A program made the translations under genes and the position numbers. 6,224 bases of DNA from an uncultured delta proteobacterium. GTDB taxonomy: Bacteria > RBG-13-61-14 > DRUE01. The notes beneath the pieces were generated by a model that was not told the DNA's origin, ran no database searches, and saw nothing but the letters and a program-made list of their open reading frames with translations. How positions within the stretch are numbered: the first letter of the stretch is position 1; each line of letters opens with the position of its first letter. Positions 1-6,224 of the stretch are shown in pieces. The stretch spans positions 1 through 6,224 of the forward strand of contig CAIYYW010000044.1 of NCBI GenBank assembly GCA_903930515.1. Reading direction: 5' to 3'.

Positions 1-4
1 CCCA

Positions 5-18
5 GGGCGCTTTTTTTT
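5..18 (+). terminator. possible right half of an intrinsic terminator
   Basis: A GC-rich GGGCGC is followed at once by eight T residues (11-18), the pattern of the descending stem and U-tract of a Rho-independent terminator. The left arm would lie before the window edge and cannot be seen. If real, it ends transcription of an upstream gene, so the sugar operon would need its own promoter in the leader. Confidence 0.25.
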
Positions 19-247
19 CTTTCCGGAATTTGTCAGATTTATTTTGTTTCATTTGCTTCCCGGTCGTGCCAAAGAGAAAAAGTCATGGTAATTCCAAGAG
101 GAAAAAGACCTCCCCCATCCCAACCCCCTGATTTATTTGCCCACATTTTACCCGCCGGGGGCGACATTATCGCTTTGGAGTTAGGGGATGACGCAGTGCA
201 CATCGCGGGTTTTGGGTTGACGGAGCGGCATAAATCCTGGATGATAT

Positions 248-253
248 GGAGGG
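248..253 (+). promoter_or_regulatory. ribosome binding site of the ABC ATPase
   Basis: GGAGGG lies 8 nt before the ATG at 262, an ideal spacing, and fixes that start. The site also lies inside the open frame that ends at 259-261. Confidence 0.8.
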
Positions 254-261
254 AATTTTAA

Positions 262-1755
262 ATGAGCAAATTTATTGAAATTGAGCAAATCACCAAGAGC
301 TTTGCCGCCACTTGCGCCCTGAACCGGGTGTCCTTCAATATTGAGCAGGGCTCGGTGCACGCGCTGGTCGGGGAGAACGGCGCCGGCAAGAGCACCTTGA
401 TGAAAATCCTGGTGGGCATTCACCAGCCCGATTCGGGAAGGATCGTCCTGGACGGAAAACCGGTGGTCATTGCCAGCCCGGAGAAGGCCAGGTCGCTCGG
501 GTTCGGGATCGTTTTTCAGGAGATCGTGCTCTGCCCGAACCTGAGCATAAGGGAAAACCTGTTTTTAGGCGCGGAGGCTGAAAGCGCCGGCATCCTTCGT
601 CGGGCGGAGATGGAGAAGAAATCGCAGACGATTTTGAACAAGGTCCGGATGTCCTTAAGCCCGAAGACCCTGGTGCAGGAGCTTTCCGTGGCCCAGAAGC
701 AGATGCTCCAGATCGCCCGGGCGATCCTTTACAAACCGCGCCTGCTGATCTTTGACGAACCGACCAGCGCGCTTATGCAGGACAGCGTCAACGACCTGTT
801 CGCGATCATCCGGGAACTGCACCAGGAAGGCGTCACCATCCTCTACATCAGCCACAAGCTCGAGGAAATTTTCGAGATCGCAGATACGGTCACGGTGTTG
901 CGCGACGGCAAGCATATCGGGACGGTCCCGATCCGGGAGGTCAACGAGGGCCGGCTGGTGCAGATGATGGTGGGACGGGAATTGGACCTGAGCATCCGGA
1001 GGAAGGAAGTGAAGCCGGGGGCGGTTTTGCTCAAGGTGGACAACCTTAGCGCGGGCCGTTTGGAAAAAATAAGTTTTGAAATCCGGGCCGGGGAAGTGCT
1101 GGGGATCGCCGGATTGGTCGGGTCCGGAAGGAGCGAGTTGGTGGAATCCGTGTTCGGGATCGCCCCGATCTCTTCGGGCAAAATTCATCTGGGCGGCCGG
1201 GAAATTACGCGCCTGTCCATCACCGAGCGCGCCGCAGCCGGGATGGCCCTGGTGCCGGAGGACCGGCAATTGCAAGGACTGGTCTTCACGATGACCCTAG
1301 GGCAGAACCTGACCCTGCCTTCCGTGGCCATCGGCCTTTCCAGCGTGGGCAAGCGGGCGCTGAGCAGGAGCCGCGAAAATTCCCTGGGCCATCAGGCGAT
1401 GCAAAGCTTGAAAATTGTCGCCGCCGGATTAGACACGGAAATCCAGAGTCTTTCCGGGGGCAACCAGCAAAAAGCGGTGATCGGGAAATGGTTCCTGGTC
1501 AATCCCAATGTATTCATTCTGGACGAGCCGACCCGCGGGATTGATGTGGGAGCCAAGGCCGAGATTCACCGGCTGATCCGGAAGATGGCGGATGAGGGGA
1601 AGGCGATCGTGGTGGTGAGCAGCGAACTGCCGGAGTTGCTGGCGCTTTCGGACCGGGTGCTGGTGATGCGGGGAGGCAAGGCGATCGGGGAAGTTTACGG
1701 GAACAAGTTGTGCGAGGAGGAGATTATGAAACTGGCGGTCGGCAGTATCGGATAA
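262..1755 (+). CDS. sugar ABC transporter ATP-binding protein (RbsA/MglA type)
   Basis: A 497-residue cytoplasmic ATPase that powers import of a monosaccharide, with two fused ABC domains as in RbsA, MglA and XylG, and of normal length for them. The first domain has Walker A (GENGAGKST, 37-45), Q-loop Q86, signature LSVAQ (141-145), Walker B (LLIFDEPTSA, 161-170) and switch histidine in ISHKLEE (196-202). The second has the degenerate P-loop GLVGSGRSE (284-292), which lacks the usual lysine, then signature LSGGNQQK (397-404), Walker B (FILDEPTRGID, 418-428) and SSELPELL (453-460) with no switch histidine. This asymmetry is normal for the family: the first domain keeps the standard P-loop and switch histidine. 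The permease starts 15 nt downstream. The substrate (ribose, galactose, xylose or another) cannot be read from the sequence, so I give no gene symbol. The family call is secure. Confidence 0.96.
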   Translation: MSKFIEIEQITKSFAATCALNRVSFNIEQGSVHALVGENGAGKSTLMKILVGIHQPDSGRIVLDGKPVVIASPEKARSLGFGIVFQEIVLCPNLSIRENLFLGAEAESAGILRRAEMEKKSQTILNKVRMSLSPKTLVQELSVAQKQMLQIARAILYKPRLLIFDEPTSALMQDSVNDLFAIIRELHQEGVTILYISHKLEEIFEIADTVTVLRDGKHIGTVPIREVNEGRLVQMMVGRELDLSIRRKEVKPGAVLLKVDNLSAGRLEKISFEIRAGEVLGIAGLVGSGRSELVESVFGIAPISSGKIHLGGREITRLSITERAAAGMALVPEDRQLQGLVFTMTLGQNLTLPSVAIGLSSVGKRALSRSRENSLGHQAMQSLKIVAAGLDTEIQSLSGGNQQKAVIGKWFLVNPNVFILDEPTRGIDVGAKAEIHRLIRKMADEGKAIVVVSSELPELLALSDRVLVMRGGKAIGEVYGNKLCEEEIMKLAVGSIG

Positions 1756-1770
1756 AAGGAATGATGGAAA

Positions 1771-2766
1771 ATGAGAGGGAATAAATTGCAGGCGATCCAA
1801 AGCTGGTTCTCGCGACACCGCGAGTTGAGCGTGTTTTTTATTCTCTGCCTGGAAATCCTCTGGTTTTATATCCAGCTCTATCCCGGGTCGGGACGGCGCC
1901 ACACTTTTTTCAACGCTGAAAATTTCCTGATGATCTTCAAATACTCGGGAATCTACGGCATCGCCGCGATCGGCGCGGCCATCATCATCATCAGCTTCGG
2001 CATTGACCTGGCTCCCGGCGCCGTGATCGGCCTGACCACCGTGGTCACCGGACGGCTGTTCGTGCAGAGCGGGTATTCGCTCCCGGTCGCGGCCGGGGCC
2101 GGAATCCTGGTCGGTCTTTGTTCCGGGTCAATGGCGGCGTTCCTGGTCACGGTGATCAAGTTGCCTCCCTTCATCGCCACCCTGGGGGTGATGGGGGTTG
2201 CGCGCGGACTAGGCTTCATCATCACCGAGGGCGGTTTTTACGATCTCTCGCACAAGATTCCGGATGATTTTTCCCTGATCGGCATCCCCATTGAATACTG
2301 GCCCGGGGTCCTGATGATCACCTTGGCCGTGATCTTCCATCTCTTTATGGTCTTCACCCGGACCGGACGGCACATTCACGCCATCGGCGGAAACGAGTTG
2401 GCCGCGTATTTCTCCGGGGTCAAGGTCAGGCGGGTCAAGGTTTTCGTTTACATCACCGGCGGCCTGCTGGCCAGTCTGAGCGGGGTCACCCTGGCGATTG
2501 TGCATGGACAGGGACGGGCGGATATGGCCACCGGATACGAGCTGGACATTATCGCCGCCGCAGTAGTGGGAGGGGCGAGCCTCTCGGGCGGAAAAGGATC
2601 GGTGCTGGGCGCCGTGCTCGGGAGCCTGATCTTCGGCGTGCTCAGGAACGCCCTGAGCCAGATCGCCGGCGCGACTTTTTACGAGCGGCTGATCGTGGGG
2701 GTGGTGATTGTGGTGATCGTGATTTTGGACCAACTAACCGTAAAAAAGGAAGGACGGACCATCTGA
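1771..2766 (+). CDS. sugar ABC transporter permease (RbsC family)
   Basis: A 331-residue inner-membrane protein forming the translocation channel for the preceding ATPase. It is almost entirely hydrophobic, with membrane segments near residues 19-37, 58-76, 82-97, 104-127, 133-152, 176-195, 223-246, 259-291 and 305-320; the 259-291 stretch may hold two. Family hallmarks are FGIDLAPGAVIGL (76-88), LPPFIATLGVMGVARGL (131-147), the cytoplasmic loop TGRHIHAIGGNELAAYFSGV (198-217), which probably contacts the ATPase, and GYELDIIAAAVVGGASLSGG (255-274). An AAGGA at 1756-1760, 10 nt before the ATG, supports this start; two ATGs at 1761 and 1764 are in another frame and lead to a tiny ORF. The stop overlaps the next gene's start by one base. 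No binding-protein gene is seen beside it. Substrate unknown. Confidence 0.95.
   Translation: MRGNKLQAIQSWFSRHRELSVFFILCLEILWFYIQLYPGSGRRHTFFNAENFLMIFKYSGIYGIAAIGAAIIIISFGIDLAPGAVIGLTTVVTGRLFVQSGYSLPVAAGAGILVGLCSGSMAAFLVTVIKLPPFIATLGVMGVARGLGFIITEGGFYDLSHKIPDDFSLIGIPIEYWPGVLMITLAVIFHLFMVFTRTGRHIHAIGGNELAAYFSGVKVRRVKVFVYITGGLLASLSGVTLAIVHGQGRADMATGYELDIIAAAVVGGASLSGGKGSVLGAVLGSLIFGVLRNALSQIAGATFYERLIVGVVIVVIVILDQLTVKKEGRTI
2748..2754 (+). promoter_or_regulatory. ribosome binding site of the glycoside hydrolase, inside the permease gene
   Basis: GGAAGGA lies 11 nt before the ATG at 2766, inside the end of the permease gene. The permease stop and hydrolase start share one base (TGATG, 2764-2768), an arrangement that usually lets ribosomes ending one gene restart on the next. 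Confidence 0.6.
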
Positions 2767-4610
2767 TGGAAAACAAATGGAACCTGATCCTTGCAATCTT
2801 GCTCAGCGGGTTTTGCCTGTACGCCCCCGCGCTCCAATCCGGAGAGATGCCCCGGTGCGAGCATCCCCGGCCGGACCTGATGCGGCAAAGCTGGCAATGT
2901 TTAAACGGGGAGTGGGATTTTCAGTTTGATCCTGCAAACCAGGGCGAGCAGGAGAAATGGCAGGAGCGGAAAGAATTGTCCCAAAAAATTATGGTGCCCT
3001 TTGAAATTGAATCCCGCCTGAGCGGGATCAAGGGAAAAATTGCGTCCGATTATTTCTGGTACCTGAAGAGGTTTCAGCTTGATCAGAACACGAGCGGAAA
3101 AGGAAAACTAATCCTTCATTTTGAGGCGGTGGATTACCGCGCCCGGGTCTGGCTCAACGGCAAATATCTCGGCGAGCATACCGGCGGATACACGCCCTTC
3201 AGCTTTGAGGTCAGCGGCGCGGTCAGGGAGGGGGAGAATTTGCTCGCGGTGCGGGTATTTGATTCCGGCAATCCAACTCAGGCGCGTGGCAAGCAAAGCT
3301 CTACCGGAAAGGGATACGGGATCTGGTACACCCCGGCCAGCGGCATCTGGCAGCCGGTCTGGCTGGAGCGGGTGGGTGAAACCTGGATTGAAAATTTCCG
3401 GGCGTCCCCGGATTTGAAAAACAACATTGTCAATTTTAAATTTCAAATTTCAAATTTCAAGCCCGGGCAAAAAATTTCACTTGCCGCAACTGACCCGCAA
3501 GGGAAAGAACTTGAAACCCGTTTACAAAATGTTTTGCTTGATCCCTCGCAAGGACTGGCCTGGAAAATCTCGGAGCCGAAACCCTGGAGCCCGGATCAGC
3601 CGAACCTGTATCGCCTGAAACTATCGCTCCTTTCTGAATCAGGCCAAACCCTGGACGAATTGGAAAGCTATATCGGTCTGCGGGAGATCGCGGTTCAAGA
3701 GGGCAAGGTTTTTCTGAACGGAAAACCGATTTATCAGAAGCTGACCCTGGTCCAGGGATACTATCCGCCGGGAAATTATTCTCCGGAAAGCGATCAGGCG
3801 TTCCGCCGGGACCTGGAGTTGAATCGGGAGATGGGGTTCAACGGGCTCCGCCTGCATCAGAAGATTGAAGCCAAGCGTTATTATTACTGGGCGGACCGGA
3901 TCGGACAATTGGTCTGGGAAGAAATGCCCGCTCTCAATTCCGAGCCTCCCAATACTTTTCTCCCAGCCGGCAAGAAACCGCGGGACCAGTTTGAGCGGGA
4001 ATGGAAAGAAGCGCTCAACCGCGATTTCAATCACCCGTCCATTATCGCGCTGGTTCCCTTCAACGAGAGCTGGGGGATCTGGCCGGAGGTTTATTCCCCG
4101 ATCATCCTGAGCTGGGCGAAGAAGATGGTCAAACTCACCCGCGGACTGGATCCCGGCCGTTTGGTGGTTGACAACTCCGGATGGCTCCATCGCGATACCG
4201 ACCTTTTGGACATCCATCACTATCTTCCCACTGTGGAAAAGAGCGAGCAGATCTATAAAAAATTGGCCAGGCCCTGGGGCACTTATTTCCCGATCGCGCA
4301 ATCGGCGATCCTGTCCGCGCAGGGCGCGCCGATGATTCCGCCGCTTTTTTTGGGAGTGAAATATCAGGGACAGCCGATGATCGTAAGCGAATACGGCGGG
4401 TTCGGGTTTTACAAGACCGAGCCCAAGGCGCTTCTGGATAATTACCTCGAATACACCGAGGCGATCGGAAGGTATCCGTATTTGCAGGGATTCTGCTACA
4501 CCCAGGAATACGATGTGGAGCAGGAAAAAAACGGGCTTCTGGACGAGCAGAGAAATCACAAAGTTTTGCCGGGGGAGATCAAGAAAATCAATGATCAGAT
4601 CGGGAGATAA
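2766..4610 (+). CDS. secreted family 2 glycoside hydrolase (beta-galactosidase/glucuronidase-like)
   Basis: A 614-residue retaining glycosidase, probably releasing a terminal beta-linked sugar outside the cytoplasm. Residues 1-22 form a signal peptide: one lysine, a hydrophobic core at 7-19 and an APA site (20-22). Order: sugar-binding jelly roll about 36-205 (LNGEWDFQFDP at 46-56, VWLNGKYLGEHTGGY at 128-142, GIWYTPASGIWQPVWLE at 185-201), immunoglobulin-like domain about 206-310, then a TIM barrel. The barrel has LRLHQKIE (361-368), YYYWADRIGQLVWEEMP (372-388), the likely acid/base E434 in PFNESWG and the likely nucleophile E542 in VSEYGG. LHQKIE replaces the classical SHYP, which I recall from a subgroup of poorly characterised GH2 enzymes, so the exact sugar is unknown. 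It is shorter than LacZ and lacks its C-terminal domains. Residues 222-231 are encoded by an AT-rich heptamer repeat. The 1-nt overlap with the permease gene implies joint expression with the transporter. Confidence 0.93.
   Translation: MENKWNLILAILLSGFCLYAPALQSGEMPRCEHPRPDLMRQSWQCLNGEWDFQFDPANQGEQEKWQERKELSQKIMVPFEIESRLSGIKGKIASDYFWYLKRFQLDQNTSGKGKLILHFEAVDYRARVWLNGKYLGEHTGGYTPFSFEVSGAVREGENLLAVRVFDSGNPTQARGKQSSTGKGYGIWYTPASGIWQPVWLERVGETWIENFRASPDLKNNIVNFKFQISNFKPGQKISLAATDPQGKELETRLQNVLLDPSQGLAWKISEPKPWSPDQPNLYRLKLSLLSESGQTLDELESYIGLREIAVQEGKVFLNGKPIYQKLTLVQGYYPPGNYSPESDQAFRRDLELNREMGFNGLRLHQKIEAKRYYYWADRIGQLVWEEMPALNSEPPNTFLPAGKKPRDQFEREWKEALNRDFNHPSIIALVPFNESWGIWPEVYSPIILSWAKKMVKLTRGLDPGRLVVDNSGWLHRDTDLLDIHHYLPTVEKSEQIYKKLARPWGTYFPIAQSAILSAQGAPMIPPLFLGVKYQGQPMIVSEYGGFGFYKTEPKALLDNYLEYTEAIGRYPYLQGFCYTQEYDVEQEKNGLLDEQRNHKVLPGEIKKINDQIGR
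3431..3460 (+). repeat. AAATTTC heptamer tandem repeat inside the glycoside hydrolase gene
   Basis: Three exact copies of AAATTTC (3438-3444, 3445-3451, 3452-3458) are preceded by a degenerate CAATTTT unit (3431-3437) and followed by a partial AA. The tract stays in frame and encodes NFKFQISNFK at about residues 223-232, in the immunoglobulin-like domain where a surface loop or strand is expected. It is far more AT-rich than the gene around it. It looks like a dispersed simple repeat absorbed into the coding sequence. Confidence 0.8.
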
Positions 4611-4627
4611 TATTTTTTAGATAACGC

Positions 4628-4634
4628 GGGAGGA
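4628..4634 (+). promoter_or_regulatory. ribosome binding site deciding the cysteine synthase start
   Basis: GGGAGGA ends 3 nt before an ATG at 4638 and touches a TTG at 4635. The TTG is too close to use this site, so the ATG is the better start, although its spacing is also short. Starting at the ATG gives MGLLETIGNTPLV, matching the usual beginning of this family. Confidence 0.65.
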
Positions 4635-4637
4635 TTG

Positions 4638-5549
4638 ATGGGTCTGTTGGAGACGATCGGAAACACGCCGCTGGTCAGGATTGAAAAACTTAATTCCAAT
4701 CCGAGGGTGCGGATTCTGGCCAAGCTGGAGGGGGCCAACCCGGCCGGGTCGGTCAAGGATCGGATCGCCCTTTATATGATCCGGTTCGGATTGGAGAGCG
4801 GCCAGCTCGGCAACGGCAAAACCGTGGTAGAGGCCACCAGCGGCAACACCGGGATCGGCCTGGCCATGGTCTGCGCCCATCTCGGCCTAAAGCTAAGGCT
4901 GTTTATGCCGGAGTGCGCGAGCGAGGAGCGGAAATCTATTTTGCGGACTTACGGCGCGGAGTTGGTTTTGACTCCCGGTTGCGAGGGAGTGGACGGATCG
5001 ATCCGGCGGTCGTGGGGTCTGGTCAGCAAGGAGCCGGAAAAATATTGGCTGGCCAATCAATACGCGAACCCGGCCAACCTGGACGCGCACGACCAGGGCA
5101 CGGGCAAGGAAATCTGGGAGCAGACCCGCGGGCAGGTCACCCATTTCATAGCCGGGATCGGGACCACCGGCACCGTGATGGGCGTGAGCCGTAGGCTGAA
5201 GCGGCTCAAACCCGAAGTCCGGATCATCGCGGTGGAGCCGGTTCCGGGACACAGCATCCAGGGCCTGAAGAGTTTGGAAGAAGCGATTGTTCCAGCGCTC
5301 TGGGATCCGAGCAAGGTGGATGATTATGTCCGGGTCAATGATGAGCAGGCCTTTTCCGCCGTGCAAAGGCTCACCCAGGAGGAAGGGATCTTTGCCGGAC
5401 TGTCCAGCGGCGCCGCGCTCTACGGCGCGATTGAAGTGGCAAAAAGCGCGGAACCGGGCAGCACGATCGTGACCATTTTCCCGGACCGGGGAGATCGCTA
5501 CCTGAGCACGCATGCGTTCCGGAGCATCTGCGCCAAATGCCCGCCGTAA
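4638..5549 (+). CDS. cysM: cysteine synthase, CysM-like (PLP-dependent)
   Basis: A 303-residue cytoplasmic fold-type II PLP enzyme that joins an activated serine with a sulfur donor to give cysteine; E. coli CysM is about the same length. Numbered from the ATG: ETIGNTPLV (5-13), PLP lysine K40 in NPAGSVKDR, the substrate-binding loop TSGNTG (67-72), the PLP phosphate loop GIGTTGT (173-179), SSG (256-258) contacting the pyridine nitrogen, and DRGDRYLST (283-291). CysM rather than CysK is favoured by LRTYGAELVL, EIWEQTRGQVTHF, GIFAGLSSG and DRGDRYLST. The part from GLKSLEEAIVPALWDP resembles mycobacterial CysM, which uses O-phosphoserine, so the serine donor is open. The protein ends in CAKCPP, a CxxC tail not usual in CysM. 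It follows the hydrolase by 27 nt with no visible terminator, so read-through from the sugar operon is possible though the functions differ. Confidence 0.9.
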   Translation: MGLLETIGNTPLVRIEKLNSNPRVRILAKLEGANPAGSVKDRIALYMIRFGLESGQLGNGKTVVEATSGNTGIGLAMVCAHLGLKLRLFMPECASEERKSILRTYGAELVLTPGCEGVDGSIRRSWGLVSKEPEKYWLANQYANPANLDAHDQGTGKEIWEQTRGQVTHFIAGIGTTGTVMGVSRRLKRLKPEVRIIAVEPVPGHSIQGLKSLEEAIVPALWDPSKVDDYVRVNDEQAFSAVQRLTQEEGIFAGLSSGAALYGAIEVAKSAEPGSTIVTIFPDRGDRYLSTHAFRSICAKCPP

Positions 5550-5555
5550 AATTAT

Positions 5556-5570
5556 AAACCACAAAGACAC
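5556..5570 (+). repeat. short AAACCACAAAGACAC tract, possible dispersed-repeat fragment
   Basis: This A- and C-rich tract fills the space between the cysteine synthase stop and the next ATG. From memory it resembles an AACCACAAAGACAC-type sequence scattered through intergenic DNA of many uncultured bacteria; only one partial copy is visible here. It leaves no room for a Shine-Dalgarno sequence before the ATG at 5572. Confidence 0.35.
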
Positions 5571-5571
5571 T

Positions 5572-6224
5572 ATGAAAGATCTTGATAAATATCGCGGCGC
5601 TTTGATCGGGCTCGCCATCGGAGACGGCCTGGGCGCGCCGTTGGAAGGCTTGAAAGCCGGACGGGTCAAGGAGTTGTTCGGGGAGGTCCTGGGATATGTT
5701 GATCCTGGGCTGGCCTGGAAAAACAAACCGTATCGCTATCGTTTGAGCGGGGCTTACACCGACGACACCCAGCAGGCGCTTTGTCTGGCGGAGAGTCTGG
5801 TCCGATGCTTTGGCTTCAAGACGGAGGATCTGGCCCGGACCTTTCTCCAACTCTGGCAGGCGGATCCGGGGTTGAAGTTCGGGGCGTTCCGCGGGATCGG
5901 CCCGACCTTCCGCAAGACGATGGATAAAATTTCCCAGGGCGTGAACCTCAAAGACGCGGGTGAGCCGAGCGCCGGGATCGGCGCCGCGGCGAGAGTGGCG
6001 CCGGTGGGGATGTATTTCGCGGACGATCCGGACAAGCTGATTGCGGCTTCGCTTGCGCAAGCGCTGCTCACGCATAAAGACCCGAGGCCGCTCGCGCTCA
6101 GCGCGGCGATCGCGTTCTCGGTGGGGAGGTCCCTCAGCGGAGACTGGGACGGGCTTAAGGCCCCGGCCCGAATAGATGATTTGATCGGGTTCGCGCTTCA
6201 GGCAGAGAAACAGATTGAGCAGGA
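5572..6224 (+). CDS. ADP-ribosylglycohydrolase family protein, 3' end cut by window edge
   Basis: The first 217 codons of a DraG/ARH-type hydrolase, a dinuclear-magnesium enzyme that removes ADP-ribose from proteins or small molecules; the frame is still open at the edge. The family is usually about 300 residues, so roughly a quarter to a third is missing, including the expected C-terminal DxDT metal motif. Visible hallmarks are GALIGLAIGDGLGAPLEG (9-26), the metal motif TDDT (63-66), GIGAAARVAPVG (135-146) and LLTHKDPRPLA (165-175). The third motif is usually close to GNGAAMRVAPLG, so N136 to I and M140 to A are departures. The start is the only reasonable ATG, but no Shine-Dalgarno sequence precedes it. 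It follows the cysteine synthase by 22 nt. Relatives include DraG, which reactivates nitrogenase reductase, and many uncharacterised proteins, some near sugar or nucleoside genes; the substrate here is unknown. Confidence 0.9.
   Translation, partial: MKDLDKYRGALIGLAIGDGLGAPLEGLKAGRVKELFGEVLGYVDPGLAWKNKPYRYRLSGAYTDDTQQALCLAESLVRCFGFKTEDLARTFLQLWQADPGLKFGAFRGIGPTFRKTMDKISQGVNLKDAGEPSAGIGAAARVAPVGMYFADDPDKLIAASLAQALLTHKDPRPLALSAAIAFSVGRSLSGDWDGLKAPARIDDLIGFALQAEKQIEQ

Larger units (their letters stand above)
1..261 (+). other. AT-richer leader upstream of the sugar transporter operon; no convincing gene
   Basis: This stretch is richer in A and T than the genes after it, with T-rich and A-rich runs in its first half, and I see no recognisable protein, RNA gene or operator. 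Reading frame 1 is nevertheless open from the window edge to a TAA at 259-261, directly against the ATG at 262. The only ATG in that frame (85-87) would give a 58-residue peptide ending in MIWREF. Its first half is a low-complexity, proline-rich stretch that does not look like protein; the second half looks more plausible but matches no family I know. It could be the tail of an upstream gene, a small upstream ORF or a chance open frame. I found no convincing -35/-10 promoter pair. Confidence 0.5.

Noticed and set aside
98-112. GAGG/CCTC hairpin in the leader
   Set aside because: Only four base pairs with a seven-base loop and no T-run; expected by chance.
153-163. CGCC/GGCG hairpin in the leader
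   Set aside because: Four base pairs with a three-base loop and no following T-run, so not a terminator; no other role is supported.
217-245. Promoter-like TTGACG (217-222) with GATGAT (240-245) 17 nt later
   Set aside because: The -10 match is weak and the start of transcription would fall on or past the ribosome site at 248-253, leaving no usable leader.
1111-1137. P-loop without lysine in the second ATPase domain (GLVGSGRSE)
   Set aside because: This degenerate form is normal in RbsA/MglA-type ATPases and is not a defect.
655-1275. Long open frames on the minus strand opposite the genes (also 3639-4559, 4893-5726 and 5371-6075)
   Set aside because: They lie opposite well-recognised plus-strand genes, show no family motifs and are the usual by-product of GC-rich coding DNA.
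4606-4620. GATAAT and a T-run after the glycoside hydrolase
   Set aside because: No -35 element at a proper distance and no stem before the T-run, so neither promoter nor terminator is supported.

Overview
The window carries five genes, all on the + strand and closely spaced, on GC-rich DNA: a ribose/galactose-type sugar ABC transporter ATPase (262-1755), its partner permease (1771-2766), a secreted family 2 glycoside hydrolase (2766-4610), a CysM-like cysteine synthase (4638-5549) and the first part of an ADP-ribosylglycohydrolase (5572 to the window edge). The gaps are 15 nt, a 1-nt overlap, 27 nt and 22 nt. No RNA gene, CRISPR array, insertion sequence or integrase is visible.

Layout: bases 1-261 are a more AT-rich leader with no convincing gene, although one frame stays open throughout and stops directly against the first ATG. 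The first three genes look like one transcript for using a glycoside: the hydrolase is exported and releases a sugar outside the cytoplasm, and the two transporter proteins could import it. The sugar-binding protein this transporter class needs is not in the window; it may lie upstream or elsewhere. The last two genes (cysteine formation and removal of ADP-ribose) have no obvious link to sugar uptake and may simply be read through from the same transcript.

Organism: a bacterium. The sequence does not name it. The hydrolase has an N-terminal export signal, and two short sequences resemble dispersed repeats: AAATTTC heptamers inside the hydrolase gene, and an ACCACAAAGACAC tract before the last gene. 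From memory, such repeats are common in uncultured bacterial genomes, including the Omnitrophota/Planctomycetota/Verrucomicrobiota group. That assignment is only a weak inference.

I see no clear new biological system here. The points most worth checking are the repeat translated inside the hydrolase, the coupling of that hydrolase to a transporter lacking a visible binding protein, the substrate choice and Cys-rich tail of the cysteine synthase, and the altered motif of the ADP-ribosylglycohydrolase.
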